From positions 1-32,701 of the forward strand of contig CAZGUW010000017.1 in NCBI GenBank assembly GCA_964528705.1: a stretch of DNA of 32,701 bases, given 5' to 3'. Below, piece after piece: positions 18,290 through 25,716 of the stretch. The translations under genes were made by a program, and so were the position numbers. The stretch is from SLRI01 sp964528705. Its GTDB lineage: Bacteria; Pseudomonadota; Alphaproteobacteria; Geminicoccales; Geminicoccaceae. The notes beneath the pieces were generated by a model. It saw only the letters and a program-made list of their open reading frames with translations. It had not been told where the DNA came from and ran no database searches. How positions within the stretch are numbered: the first letter of the stretch is position 1; the number at the start of each line of letters is the position of its first letter.

Positions 18290-18415
18290 TCAGTTGGTCG
18301 TCGTGGCAGGCGCCTCTTCAGGCGCCTCGGCACCACCGAACCAGCCGAGCTGGAAGCCGATGATCGCGAGCACGATGATGACGGCGACGACGATGAGCAC
18401 GTTGCGCGAGCTCAT
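18290..18415 (-). CDS. Small single-TM membrane peptide (41 aa)
   Basis: A 41-aa peptide: MSSRNVLIVVAVIIVLAIIG, then FQLGWFGGAEAPEEAPATTTN. It has one very hydrophobic helix (about residues 6-24), a GWFGG turn and an acidic Pro/Ala/Thr tail. The ATG at 18415 has an excellent AGGGAGA ribosome-binding site 7 bases upstream, which argues for a real gene. I know of similar small one-helix proteins of unknown function in alphaproteobacteria. It is divergent from the exported 116-aa gene with 137 bases between starts. Confidence 0.6.
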   Translation of the reverse strand: MSSRNVLIVVAVIIVLAIIGFQLGWFGGAEAPEEAPATTTN

Positions 18416-18552
18416 GTGGCATTCTCCCTCGTCCCGGTCCTGTTGCCTGCGTTCGATCCCGCAAGTAGATGCCCTGAGAGGGCGGCGCCGAGCGCCGGGT
18501 AGCTGGCAGCCGCGCGAAGATATAGCATGATGGCGCTCTGGGGGAACGACCG

Positions 18553-18903
18553 ATGCACCGATTGCCGACGAGCCGCGCCGCACTGGGACTTCTCTGCCTC
18601 GGCCTCGCGGCCACGCTCCCCGGGACGACCGCCCGGGCCGGCGACCTCCTGCTCCTGCAGCAGCTCGTGCCCGGCAACCAGTCGGGCACGGTCTTCCTGA
18701 TGCTCGACCGCGGTCGCATCTCGCGTGCCACGGCCACCCGCAGCGGCACCCTCGAGCATACGATCGAGATCCGCCTCGCCACCGACCCGCCCGAGACCGT
18801 GACGCTCCGCTGCAACGACGAGGCGATCACCCGCCAGTTGCTGAACACGCTCCGCGGCAGCGCCGAATCCATGCTCGACGTCACCGGACGTTGCCGTCTC
18901 TGA
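18553..18903 (+). CDS. Small exported protein of unknown function
   Basis: A 116-aa protein with a signal peptide ending at about residue 29 (TTARA-GD). The mature part of about 87 residues is predicted to be mostly beta-strand and has two cysteines (in LRCND and GRCRL) that could form a disulfide. I do not recognise a family. A GGGGGAA ribosome-binding site lies 6 bases before the ATG. It overlaps the probable TTG start of mtgA by 13 bases, so it is co-transcribed with the peptidoglycan glycosyltransferase; a role in the envelope is a context inference. Confidence 0.7.
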   Translation: MHRLPTSRAALGLLCLGLAATLPGTTARAGDLLLLQQLVPGNQSGTVFLMLDRGRISRATATRSGTLEHTIEIRLATDPPETVTLRCNDEAITRQLLNTLRGSAESMLDVTGRCRL

Positions 18904-19634
18904 GACCTGCAGCACGCTCGCGCGACCGCAAGCCCGCGACGCCGAAACGCCGCTCGTGGCCGGCCCGGCTGCTGCGTCGCGCCGCCCTCTGGCTCTTCCT
19001 CCTGCTCTGCGTCCTGCCGCCGCTCGTCCTTCTCGCCTACCGCCATCTGCCGCCGCCGGCGACGCCGCTCATGCTGCTCCGGCTCCTCGAGAACGAGGGC
19101 CTGGACTATCGCTGGCGGTCGATGCAGGAGATCAGCCCGCATCTCGCCCGCGCGGTGATCGCGTCGGAGGACAATTTCTTCTGCGAGCATCGGGGCTTCG
19201 ACCTCGAGGCCCTGCGCGCCGAGGCCGAGCGGGCGCTGGCCGGCGAACGGCCGCGCGGTGCGAGCACCCTGACCCAGCAATCGGCGAAGAACCTCTTCCT
19301 CTGGCCCGGCCGCGACCTCGTGCGCAAGCTGCTCGAGGCCTGGCTCGCACCGCAGCTGGAGCTGGTCCTGGGCAAGCAGCGCATCCTCGAGCTCTACCTC
19401 AACATCGTCGAGCTCGGCCCCGGCATCTATGGAGCGGAAGCCGCAGCGCAGGCATGGTTCGACAAGCCGGCGAGCGACCTCTCGCCCGCCGAGGCCGCCC
19501 GCCTCGCCGTCATCCTCCCCGCCCCCCGCGACCGCAGCCCGCATGGCCGCTATGCCGACGAGCGCGGCCGGGTCATCCAGGAGCGCGTCGGCCAGCTCGG
19601 CCCGCTCCTCGACTGCGCCGGCCCGACGTCATGA
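18891..19634 (+). CDS. mtgA: Monofunctional peptidoglycan glycosyltransferase MtgA
   Basis: A 247-aa GT51 enzyme that polymerises lipid II into glycan strands. A basic N-terminus is followed by one membrane anchor (about residues 31-50). Catalytic-domain motifs are ASEDNFFCEHRGFD (with the first catalytic Glu), the GASTLTQQSAKNLFLWPGRD stretch, RKLLEAWLAPQLELVLGKQRILELYLN, and IYGAEAAAQAWFDK. These match motifs 1-5 of the family. The TTG at 18891 is the likely start, inside the end of the upstream exported gene. The stop is contained in an ATGA at 19631-19634. Confidence 0.92.
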   Translation: MPSLRPAARSRDRKPATPKRRSWPARLLRRAALWLFLLLCVLPPLVLLAYRHLPPPATPLMLLRLLENEGLDYRWRSMQEISPHLARAVIASEDNFFCEHRGFDLEALRAEAERALAGERPRGASTLTQQSAKNLFLWPGRDLVRKLLEAWLAPQLELVLGKQRILELYLNIVELGPGIYGAEAAAQAWFDKPASDLSPAEAARLAVILPAPRDRSPHGRYADERGRVIQERVGQLGPLLDCAGPTS

Positions 19635-19657
19635 GCGGTCGTCGTGAAGGTCCGGCC

Positions 19658-20236
19658 ATGACAGATTTCGACCTCGACCGGCGCACAGGCTGGCCGCCGG
19701 AGCTGCGCCTCCTCATCGAGCGCCATCCCCGCGAGTCCTGGCCGACTGCCGGCGGGATCGGGCCAACCGGCCGCTTCTGGCTGCAACGCCACGACCTCTT
19801 TCGCGAGCTCACCGCAGCGCTCGCCATGGCCGCCGGGGAGCTGCGCGAGGGCCGCCTCGACGCCGCCCGGTTCGCCCCCTGGTTCCGCCCCCGCATGGGT
19901 TTCCTCCTGCAGGAGCTGCATGGCCACCACCGCATCGAGGATCTCCACTACTTCCCGGTCTTCCGGACCGCCGAACCGCGCCTCGCCCGCGGCTTCGAGG
20001 TCCTCGACGTCGACCACCACGCCATCGACCGGGCGATCGCCGAGCTGGGCACCGCCAGCGACACCCTGCTCCGGGCCTTGGCGACGCCTGCCGACGACCG
20101 ACCGGGCGCCATCGCCGGCCTCGCCACCACCCTTCCCCTGTTCCTCCAGCGCCTCCTGCGCCATCTCGACGACGAGGAGGACCTCGTCATCCCGCTCCTC
20201 ATCGAGCGGGGCGAAGGGCCGCTCGGCATCCTCTGA
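19658..20236 (+). CDS. Hemerythrin-like (HHE domain) protein
   Basis: A 192-aa mostly helical protein with the spacing of histidines and acidic residues of the hemerythrin HHE domain: His45 in QRHDLFREL, HGHHRIEDLHYFPVF (about 88-102), LDVDHHAIDRAI (about 116-127) and RHLDDEEDLVIPLL near 170. These could hold a non-haem di-iron site for O2, NO or redox sensing. ATG 19658 is chosen because GAAGG lies 7 bases upstream; ATG 19631 overlaps the mtgA stop (ATGA) and would add nine residues. It follows mtgA by 23 bases on the same strand. The physiological role is unknown. Confidence 0.85.
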   Translation: MTDFDLDRRTGWPPELRLLIERHPRESWPTAGGIGPTGRFWLQRHDLFRELTAALAMAAGELREGRLDAARFAPWFRPRMGFLLQELHGHHRIEDLHYFPVFRTAEPRLARGFEVLDVDHHAIDRAIAELGTASDTLLRALATPADDRPGAIAGLATTLPLFLQRLLRHLDDEEDLVIPLLIERGEGPLGIL

Positions 20237-20313
20237 ACTGTCCGCCCCTTTACGCAGGCCGCACGCCGCGCCATTTCATGTGCAACGAAGCACTCCGTAG
20301 CGAGGCCCCGCCC

Positions 20314-20991
20314 ATGTGGCTCCTGAAGAAGAAACCCGCCGATCTGCCGACCGCCGACCAGGCCCTGCCCGGCCGCGCCGCCCGTGCCTATGCCGTGCCC
20401 GAGCGCCATGCCGTGCTCGGCCACGCGCTCGAGCCGCCCTACCCCGCCGGCATCGAGGTGGCGTATTTCGGCATGGGCTGCTTCTGGGGTGCGGAGCGCC
20501 GCTTCTGGCAGCAGGAGGGGGTCTGGACCACCGCCGCCGGCTACGCCGCGGGCACGACGCCGCACCCGACCTACGAGGAGGTCTGCTCCGGCCTCACCGG
20601 GCACAACGAAGTGGTGCTGGTCGCCTGGGACCCGGCCGTCATCTCCTTCGAGGCGCTGCTCAAGGTCTTCTTCGAGAGCCACGACCCGACCCAGGGCATG
20701 CGCCAGGGCAACGATGTCGGCACGCAGTACCGCTCCGGCATCTACACCACGACCGAAGCCCAGCTCGCGGCCGCGAAGGCGGCCGCCGCCGCCTACGGGA
20801 AGAAGCTCGCCGAGGCCGGCATGGGCAAGGTCACGACCGAGATCGCAGCCGCGGGCGAGTTCTACTTCGCTGAGGACTACCACCAGCAATATCTCGCGAA
20901 GAACCCGATGGGCTATTGCGGGCTTCGCGGCACCGGCGTCACCTGCGCCATCGACACGGGCGCCGAAGCGGAAACCATGACGCCCGCCTGA
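20314..20991 (+). CDS. msrA: Peptide methionine sulfoxide reductase MsrA
   Basis: A 225-aa enzyme that reduces methionine-S-sulfoxide in proteins using thioredoxin. The catalytic motif FGMGCFWGAERRFW is near residue 52-65. Other family motifs are TAAGYAAGTTPHPTYEEVCSG, GHNEVVLVAWDP and YFAEDYHQQYL. The C-terminal cysteines in GYCGLRGTGVTC can act as resolving cysteines. A GAGG ribosome-binding site precedes ATG 20314 by 8 bases; ATG 20278 would add 12 residues. The N-terminal extension of about 45 residues is common in the family. Confidence 0.95.
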   Translation: MWLLKKKPADLPTADQALPGRAARAYAVPERHAVLGHALEPPYPAGIEVAYFGMGCFWGAERRFWQQEGVWTTAAGYAAGTTPHPTYEEVCSGLTGHNEVVLVAWDPAVISFEALLKVFFESHDPTQGMRQGNDVGTQYRSGIYTTTEAQLAAAKAAAAAYGKKLAEAGMGKVTTEIAAAGEFYFAEDYHQQYLAKNPMGYCGLRGTGVTCAIDTGAEAETMTPA

Positions 20992-21005
20992 TCGCCTGAT
21001 ATGAC

Positions 21006-21029
21006 CCTCCGGTGCCCGCGCACCGGAGG
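21006..21029 (+). promoter_or_regulatory. Perfect 10-bp hairpin covering the adenine deaminase ribosome-binding site
   Basis: Positions 21006-21015 pair perfectly with 21020-21029 around a CCGC loop. The 3' arm contains GGAGG (21025-21029), the Shine-Dalgarno of the adenine deaminase ATG at 21039. The structure begins 14 bases after the msrA stop. It could limit translation of the downstream gene or mark the msrA transcript end; there is no T-tract after it. Confidence 0.55.
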
Positions 21030-21038
21030 CCCTTGCCC

Positions 21039-22724
21039 ATGTCCGTCCTGCAGCAGACCCTGGCCGCCCGCATCGACCAGGCCCTGGCGAGGGAGCCCGC
21101 CGACCTCGTCATTCGCGGCGCCTGCCTGCTCAACACCGCCACCGGCCGCATCGAGGGTCCGATGGACATCGCCATCGCCGGCGACACCATCGTCGGCACG
21201 CATGGCGTCTATGAGGGCCAGCACGAGATCGACGCGGGTGGGCGGATCGTCGCCCCCGGCTTCATCGACACCCACGTCCACGTCGAGAGCTCCATGGTCC
21301 TGCCGGCCGAGTTCGAGCGGGGTGTCCTGCCCTGCGGCACCACGACGGCCATCTGCGACCCGCACGAGATCGCCAACGTCATCGGCCTCGAGGGCATTAC
21401 CTACTTCATCGAGGCGAGCCGCCAGCTCGCCATGACGCTGAAGGTCAATCTCAGCTCCTGCGTCCCCGCCACCGACCTCGAGACCGCCGGTGCCAGGCTC
21501 GAGGCCGACGACCTGCTGCCGCTGCTCGCCGATCCCGCCGTCATCGGCCTCGCCGAGCTCATGAACTTCCCGGGCGTCATCCATAAAGACCCCGGCATGC
21601 TGGCGAAGCTCGAGCGCTTCCATGGCCAGCACATCGACGGCCACAGCCCCCTGCTCGGCGGCAGCGAGCTCAACGCCTATCTCGCTGTCGGCGTGCTGAC
21701 CGAGCACGAGTGCACGAGCCTCGAGGAGGCCCTGGAGAAGCTCGCCAAGGGCATGCACATCCTGCTCCGCGAAGGCTCCATCGCGAAGAACGTCACCACC
21801 CTCGCCCCCGTCATCACCGAGGCCACCTGGTCCCGCTGCGCCTTCTGCACCGACGACAGGAACCCGCTGGAAATCCGTGAGGAAGGCCATATCGACCACG
21901 CCATCCGCCTCGCCATCCGCGCCGGCGCCCCCGCCATCCCCGCCTACCGCGCCGCCACGCTGGGTGCCGCCCAGGCCTTCGGCCTGCGCGACCGCGGCGT
22001 GATCACGCCCGGCAAGCGCGCCGACCTCGTCATCCTTGACGATCTGGACGAGGTGCGCGTCGCCGAGGTCGTGGTCGGCGGCCGGCTGGCCAGCGAAGCC
22101 CTGGCCGAGCCCCGCCCGCACCCGAAGTCACCCGGCTACAACAGCGTGCGCCGCGAGCCCGTCACCGCCAAAGACCTCGCCCTCGACGGCAGCCGGCCCA
22201 CTCACGTCATCGGTGCCCTCCCCTTCTCCCTTCTCACCGACCACCTCGAAGCCACCCCGGCCGAAGACTCCGAGATCGCCCGCCTCTGCGTCCTCGAACG
22301 CCACGGCCGGAACGGCAATATCGGCAAGGGCTGGGTCAAAGGCTTCGGCCCGATCCGGGGTGCCATCGCCACCTCCATCGGCCACGACAGCCACAACCTC
22401 ATCACCGTCGGCGACGACCCGGCAGACATGGCGAAGGCCGCGAACCACCTGATCGAGCTCCAGGGCGGTGCGGTCGTCGTCCGGGACGGAGAAATCCTCG
22501 CCGACCTGCCGCTCCCCATAGCCGGCCTCATGTCCGACCAGGACCTCGCCTTCGTCGACGAGCGCCTCGTGGCCCTCCGCCAGGCCGCAAGCGACATCGG
22601 CTGCACCCTGCAGGAGCCCCTCCTCCAGCTCGCCTTCCTGCCGCTGCCGGTGATCCCGCACCTCAAGCTGACCGATCGGGGCTATGTCGCCGCCGGGCCG
22701 GAGGGGTTGGTGCTGTTGGGTTGA
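21039..22724 (+). CDS. ade: Adenine deaminase
   Basis: A 561-aa amidohydrolase-family adenine deaminase, converting adenine to hypoxanthine and ammonia in purine salvage. The metal-binding motif is IDTHVHVESSM (His79, His81), followed by GTTTAICDPHEIANVIG. Later motifs include MNFPGVIHKDP, DGHSPLL, CTSLEEALEKLAKGMHILLREGS, and FCTDDRNP. The C-terminal part has GNIGKGWVKGFG and the SIGHDSHNL motif, matching the family's second half. ATG 21039 is preceded by GGAGG at 9 bases and gives normal length. The gene is convergent with the LOV histidine kinase, 70 bases apart. Confidence 0.93.
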   Translation: MSVLQQTLAARIDQALAREPADLVIRGACLLNTATGRIEGPMDIAIAGDTIVGTHGVYEGQHEIDAGGRIVAPGFIDTHVHVESSMVLPAEFERGVLPCGTTTAICDPHEIANVIGLEGITYFIEASRQLAMTLKVNLSSCVPATDLETAGARLEADDLLPLLADPAVIGLAELMNFPGVIHKDPGMLAKLERFHGQHIDGHSPLLGGSELNAYLAVGVLTEHECTSLEEALEKLAKGMHILLREGSIAKNVTTLAPVITEATWSRCAFCTDDRNPLEIREEGHIDHAIRLAIRAGAPAIPAYRAATLGAAQAFGLRDRGVITPGKRADLVILDDLDEVRVAEVVVGGRLASEALAEPRPHPKSPGYNSVRREPVTAKDLALDGSRPTHVIGALPFSLLTDHLEATPAEDSEIARLCVLERHGRNGNIGKGWVKGFGPIRGAIATSIGHDSHNLITVGDDPADMAKAANHLIELQGGAVVVRDGEILADLPLPIAGLMSDQDLAFVDERLVALRQAASDIGCTLQEPLLQLAFLPLPVIPHLKLTDRGYVAAGPEGLVLLG

Positions 22725-22794
22725 CTGCCCTCAGTCGGTAATCAGCTGACAGCTCAGCAACCCGCAACCGCGATCTCATCGCCTCCCCGCCCGG

Positions 22795-23895
22795 TCACTG
22801 CTCCGGTTCGATATCCACCGTGATGATCGTCCCGCGCTTTGGCGTCGAGACGTTCAACGAGGCGCCGAGCGACTTCGAGAGGGCGGCGACGATGCTGCCG
22901 CCCACTCCCGATGCCCCGCGGTGCCCCGTGGTGTCGAGGGCGCCGCTGCCGTGTCTGGCGCGGTGGCGCTGGGCCTCGATGCTCGGCGAGCCGAAGGGCC
23001 AGTCGCTGCCGGCGGGCATGCCGACGCCGTCATCCTCTATCGACAGGCGGATGGCGCCGCCGCTCAGCCGGATGAAGCGCACCTCGACATAGCCCGAATC
23101 GCGACCCTCGAAGGCATGCTGGAGGGAGTTGGTCAGGAACTCCGAGAGCAGCAGCCCGAGCCGGGCGGCCTGGTCGAGGGTGAGGGTGATCTCGTCGCAC
23201 TCGACGTTCACCCGGACGGCACCCCGCGTCTCGATGCTCGAGATGACCGAGGCAATGCGGCTGAGATAGGCGCCCGCGGCGACCTCCTTGGGGCCGTTGG
23301 CATCGCTGCCGGCGCTCATCAGCTCCTCGTAGAGCAGGACGAGGGCCTCGATCCGCCGGCTGATGGCCTTCAGGGATTCCGGCGTGACCTCGCGCTTCGC
23401 CTGGATCCGGATCATGCTGACCACCATCGCCAGGTGGTTCTTGACCCGGTGCTGGAGCTCGCGCAGCAGGGCGAGGCCATCGGCCTCCGAGGCCGCACGC
23501 CCCCGCTCCTCCTTGCCGTTGACGACGCGTTGCACCGCGAAATAGGCCGTGAGCTCGCCTCGCGCCGAATGGATCGGGGCGATCAGCAGCTGGTTGCGGA
23601 AGGTCGTCCCGTCGGCGCGGTAGTTCGTGAGGGTGACCTCGAATTCCTCCTCGGAGCGGAGCCCTTCGCGCATGCGCTCGACCGCTTCCGGCTCCGTTTC
23701 GGGCCCCTGCAGGAAGCGGCAGTTCCGGCCGAGCGCGAACTCCCGACTGTACAGGGTCAGCTCCTCGAAGGCGCGGTTCACGTAGGTGATCGGATTGTCC
23801 TCGAGGCGCGGGTCGGTGAGGATGATCGGCAGCCGTGTCTGCCTGATCGCCGCCTGCACCAGAACGTCCTCGCTCGACTGCTCAAGAACCGTCAT
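22795..23895 (-). CDS. Blue-light LOV histidine kinase (HisKA_2/HWE-like)
   Basis: A 366-aa soluble sensor kinase. The N-terminal PAS domain is a LOV domain: GRNCRFLQG (residues 56-64) with the adduct-forming Cys59, and the flavin-contact Asn58, Arg60, Gln63, Asn91, Asn101 and Gln122 all in place. A linker leads to LLRELQHRVKNHLAMV with the probable phospho-acceptor His149, typical of the HisKA_2/HWE group. N-box EFLTNSLQHAF, G1 DDGVGMP and G2-like GVGGSIVAALSKSLGA are present, and the sequence between G1 and G2 is unusually long and His/Gly-rich. ATG 23895 has GGGAGGG 8 bases upstream. No response regulator gene is adjacent, so the partner is elsewhere. Confidence 0.92.
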   Translation of the reverse strand: MTVLEQSSEDVLVQAAIRQTRLPIILTDPRLEDNPITYVNRAFEELTLYSREFALGRNCRFLQGPETEPEAVERMREGLRSEEEFEVTLTNYRADGTTFRNQLLIAPIHSARGELTAYFAVQRVVNGKEERGRAASEADGLALLRELQHRVKNHLAMVVSMIRIQAKREVTPESLKAISRRIEALVLLYEELMSAGSDANGPKEVAAGAYLSRIASVISSIETRGAVRVNVECDEITLTLDQAARLGLLLSEFLTNSLQHAFEGRDSGYVEVRFIRLSGGAIRLSIEDDGVGMPAGSDWPFGSPSIEAQRHRARHGSGALDTTGHRGASGVGGSIVAALSKSLGASLNVSTPKRGTIITVDIEPEQ

Positions 23896-24235
23896 CTGTG
23901 CAACCCTCCCGTCTGCGGGTCCGGCCGCAGCCGAACGCCCGCACAGCGGAACCATCTCCAGAGCATGATACTGCGCGCATCTGCGCGTCACCGATCACCG
24001 TCGCCCGGCCGGCAACCCGCCCCTGTCCCCGGTAGATAGGCGAGCGAACGCGGGATTGAAGATCGCACCGACACTGCATGACCGTCGCAGGTCGCCGGGG
24101 GCGCAGGGCGGGCGGGACTGCGCGACGCGACCTCGTCAACGGCGCACGCCAGACCCGGTTTTTCGTCTTCTGGGCCATGCCCCAAGAAAAGGCGCAACGC
24201 CGCTCCGGTTCCCTCCCGCGCGCGGGCCGCGGCGC
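23896..24235. other. 340-base intergenic region with no convincing feature
   Basis: The region lies upstream of the LOV kinase and downstream of the pyroglutamyl peptidase gene. It should hold the LOV kinase promoter, but no clear -35/-10 pair was found. It has a self-complementary CCCGCG/CGCGGG at 24215-24226 that could help terminate the peptidase transcript. Short frames on both strands have no gene-like features. Confidence 0.5.
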
Positions 24236-24904
24236 TCAGACCTGCAGCCGCGACCGGATCGGCTCCCTGATGTCCACCGGATTGGCGAGGATCGCCTCGA
24301 TGGCCGCCGTCACCCCGGCCGTTGCGGTCTCGACGGACATGCTCGGCAGTCCCAGGTTCTCCTCGCGCGCCGCGACCTCGGGCAGGGCCGGCAAATGGAT
24401 CCAGCCGGCGCGGATCGGCAGACCTCGCGTCTCGATATGATGCAGCACGCCGTACATCAGGTGGTTGCAGCAGAACGTGCCGGGCGCATCGGAGATGTCG
24501 GCCGGGATGCCGGCTTGCCGCATGGCGCGCACCATGGCCCGGATCGGCAGGGTAGCGTAATGGGCGGCCGGACCGTCCGGGACGGTCAGTTCGTCCTGCA
24601 TGGCGACGCCGGCATTGTCGAGGAGCCCGTAGCGTGTGCCGTCGTTCAGGTTCTGCGCGATCCGCTCGACGGTGACCATGGCCCGCCCGGTGAACTCGCC
24701 AAGCATGAGAACGACTGCTGGCCCGAACTCGCCGATGGCCGCCACGGTGCGCTCGATCGAGACGAAGAAGCTGTTCGGCACGATGCGGCTCCGGACCACG
24801 GCATCGCCAAAGCGCGTGCCGTCCAGGCGCTTCGCCACGGCCTCGGCCGGGTTCACCGGCGTGTTGCCGTAGGCCTCATAGCCCGTAACGAGGATCGTGC
24901 GCAT
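24236..24904 (-). CDS. pcp: Pyroglutamyl-peptidase I
   Basis: A 222-aa cysteine peptidase (family C15) that removes N-terminal pyroglutamate from peptides in the cytosol. It starts ILVTGYEAYGNTPVNPAEAV. The catalytic residues can be assigned: Glu80 in GRAMVTVERIAQN, Cys146 in APGTFCCN, and His170 in GWIHLP. The length matches the family (about 210-220 aa). ATG 24904 has a GGGGGA ribosome-binding site 7 bases upstream. It is monocistronic or follows the SDR on the minus strand, 106 bases downstream of it. Confidence 0.92.
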   Translation of the reverse strand: MRTILVTGYEAYGNTPVNPAEAVAKRLDGTRFGDAVVRSRIVPNSFFVSIERTVAAIGEFGPAVVLMLGEFTGRAMVTVERIAQNLNDGTRYGLLDNAGVAMQDELTVPDGPAAHYATLPIRAMVRAMRQAGIPADISDAPGTFCCNHLMYGVLHHIETRGLPIRAGWIHLPALPEVAAREENLGLPSMSVETATAGVTAAIEAILANPVDIREPIRSRLQV

Positions 24905-24952
24905 CGGCTGTCCCCCGGGACGTGGGTATTTGCGAGCCCGAACCAGCCCCGA

Positions 24953-24981
24953 CTTCTGCAAGCGGGCCCGGACGGCGTCAA
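24953..24981 (-). promoter_or_regulatory. Weak candidate promoter of pcp
   Basis: TTGACG on the minus strand at 24981-24976, a 17-base spacer and CAGAAG at 24958-24953 (3 of 6 to consensus). The -35 is good and the -10 is poor. Confidence 0.25.
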
Positions 24982-25010
24982 GGCGATGGGCTGCAGCGCG
25001 CCGCGCCGGC

Positions 25011-25706
25011 CTAGAGGTCCAGCACGTCCCCCTCCGGCAGGGCGTCCGCACGGAGCAGCTCGAGAATCCGCCCGGCGATCGTCTCGGGCGGCGTCTGCGC
25101 ATCCTTGCTCTCGCCGGGGAAGGCTTCCGCCCGCATGGCGGTGCGCATGGGCGGCGGGGCCACGAGCCGGACCTCGAGCGGCGTCTGGCGGACCTCGGCG
25201 GCGAAGGCCAGGACCACGGCCTCCATCGCCTGCTTGGTCGCCGCGTAGGTGGCGAGATAGGGCCGGCCGCGGGCGGCGAGGCGATCCGTCAGGAAGAGGG
25301 CGCGCCCGGCCGGGGCCGCCACGAGGAGCGGTGCCAGGGTCGCGATCAGCGCCTGCGTCGCCAGCACATTGACCTCCATGGCCTTGCGCAGGCTCGCCGT
25401 GTCGAGCTGGGCGGTCGGCATCAATCGGCCGAGACGGGCGGCGCAGTGGACCAGCGCGTCGAGCCGCCCGAAGCGCTCGAAGATCGAGGGGCCGATCGGC
25501 AACAACTTCTCCGTGTCGGCGAGATCGAGCGGCAGCAGGGTGGCGGGCCGGCCGCTCGCCGCCTGCACCGCGTCGTCGAGCTCCTCGAGGGCCGCCCGGC
25601 GCCGGCCGGTGGCGATGACCTGCGCGCCGGCCCCCGCCAGAGCCAGCGCCACCGCCCGGCCGAGCCCGCTCCCGGCACCCGTCACGAGGACGACCTGGCC
25701 GTCCAT
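25011..25706 (-). CDS. SDR-family oxidoreductase
   Basis: A 231-aa short-chain dehydrogenase/reductase. The nucleotide-binding motif TGAGSGLG is near residues 9-16. NVLATQALIATLAP carries the structural Asn, and the active-site pair is in YAATK (Tyr-x3-Lys). Counting 13 residues back from that Tyr, the position that normally holds catalytic Ser is Asp in ALFLTDRLAARG, with Thr just before it, which is unusual. ATG 25706 has GAGG 8 bases upstream and lies 10 bases after the purF stop; ATG 25727 would overlap purF by 11 bases. The gene closes the purF operon. Its substrate is unknown. Confidence 0.88.
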   Translation of the reverse strand: MDGQVVLVTGAGSGLGRAVALALAGAGAQVIATGRRRAALEELDDAVQAASGRPATLLPLDLADTEKLLPIGPSIFERFGRLDALVHCAARLGRLMPTAQLDTASLRKAMEVNVLATQALIATLAPLLVAAPAGRALFLTDRLAARGRPYLATYAATKQAMEAVVLAFAAEVRQTPLEVRLVAPPPMRTAMRAEAFPGESKDAQTPPETIAGRILELLRADALPEGDVLDL

Positions 25707-25716
25707 CGAAGGCGCC

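Noticed and set aside
22745..22758. Short stem GCTGA/TCAGC between ade and the LOV kinase, considered as a terminator
   Set aside because: Only 5 bp, with no T-tract on either strand.
23896..24235. General-stress (EcfG-type, GGAAC-N16/17-GTT) promoter for the LOV kinase
   Set aside because: GGAAC occurs on both strands, but no GTT lies at the required distance.
24056..25372. Plus-strand open frame over pcp and part of the SDR
   Set aside because: Antisense to two genes with clear active-site residues; no domain or ribosome-binding site.
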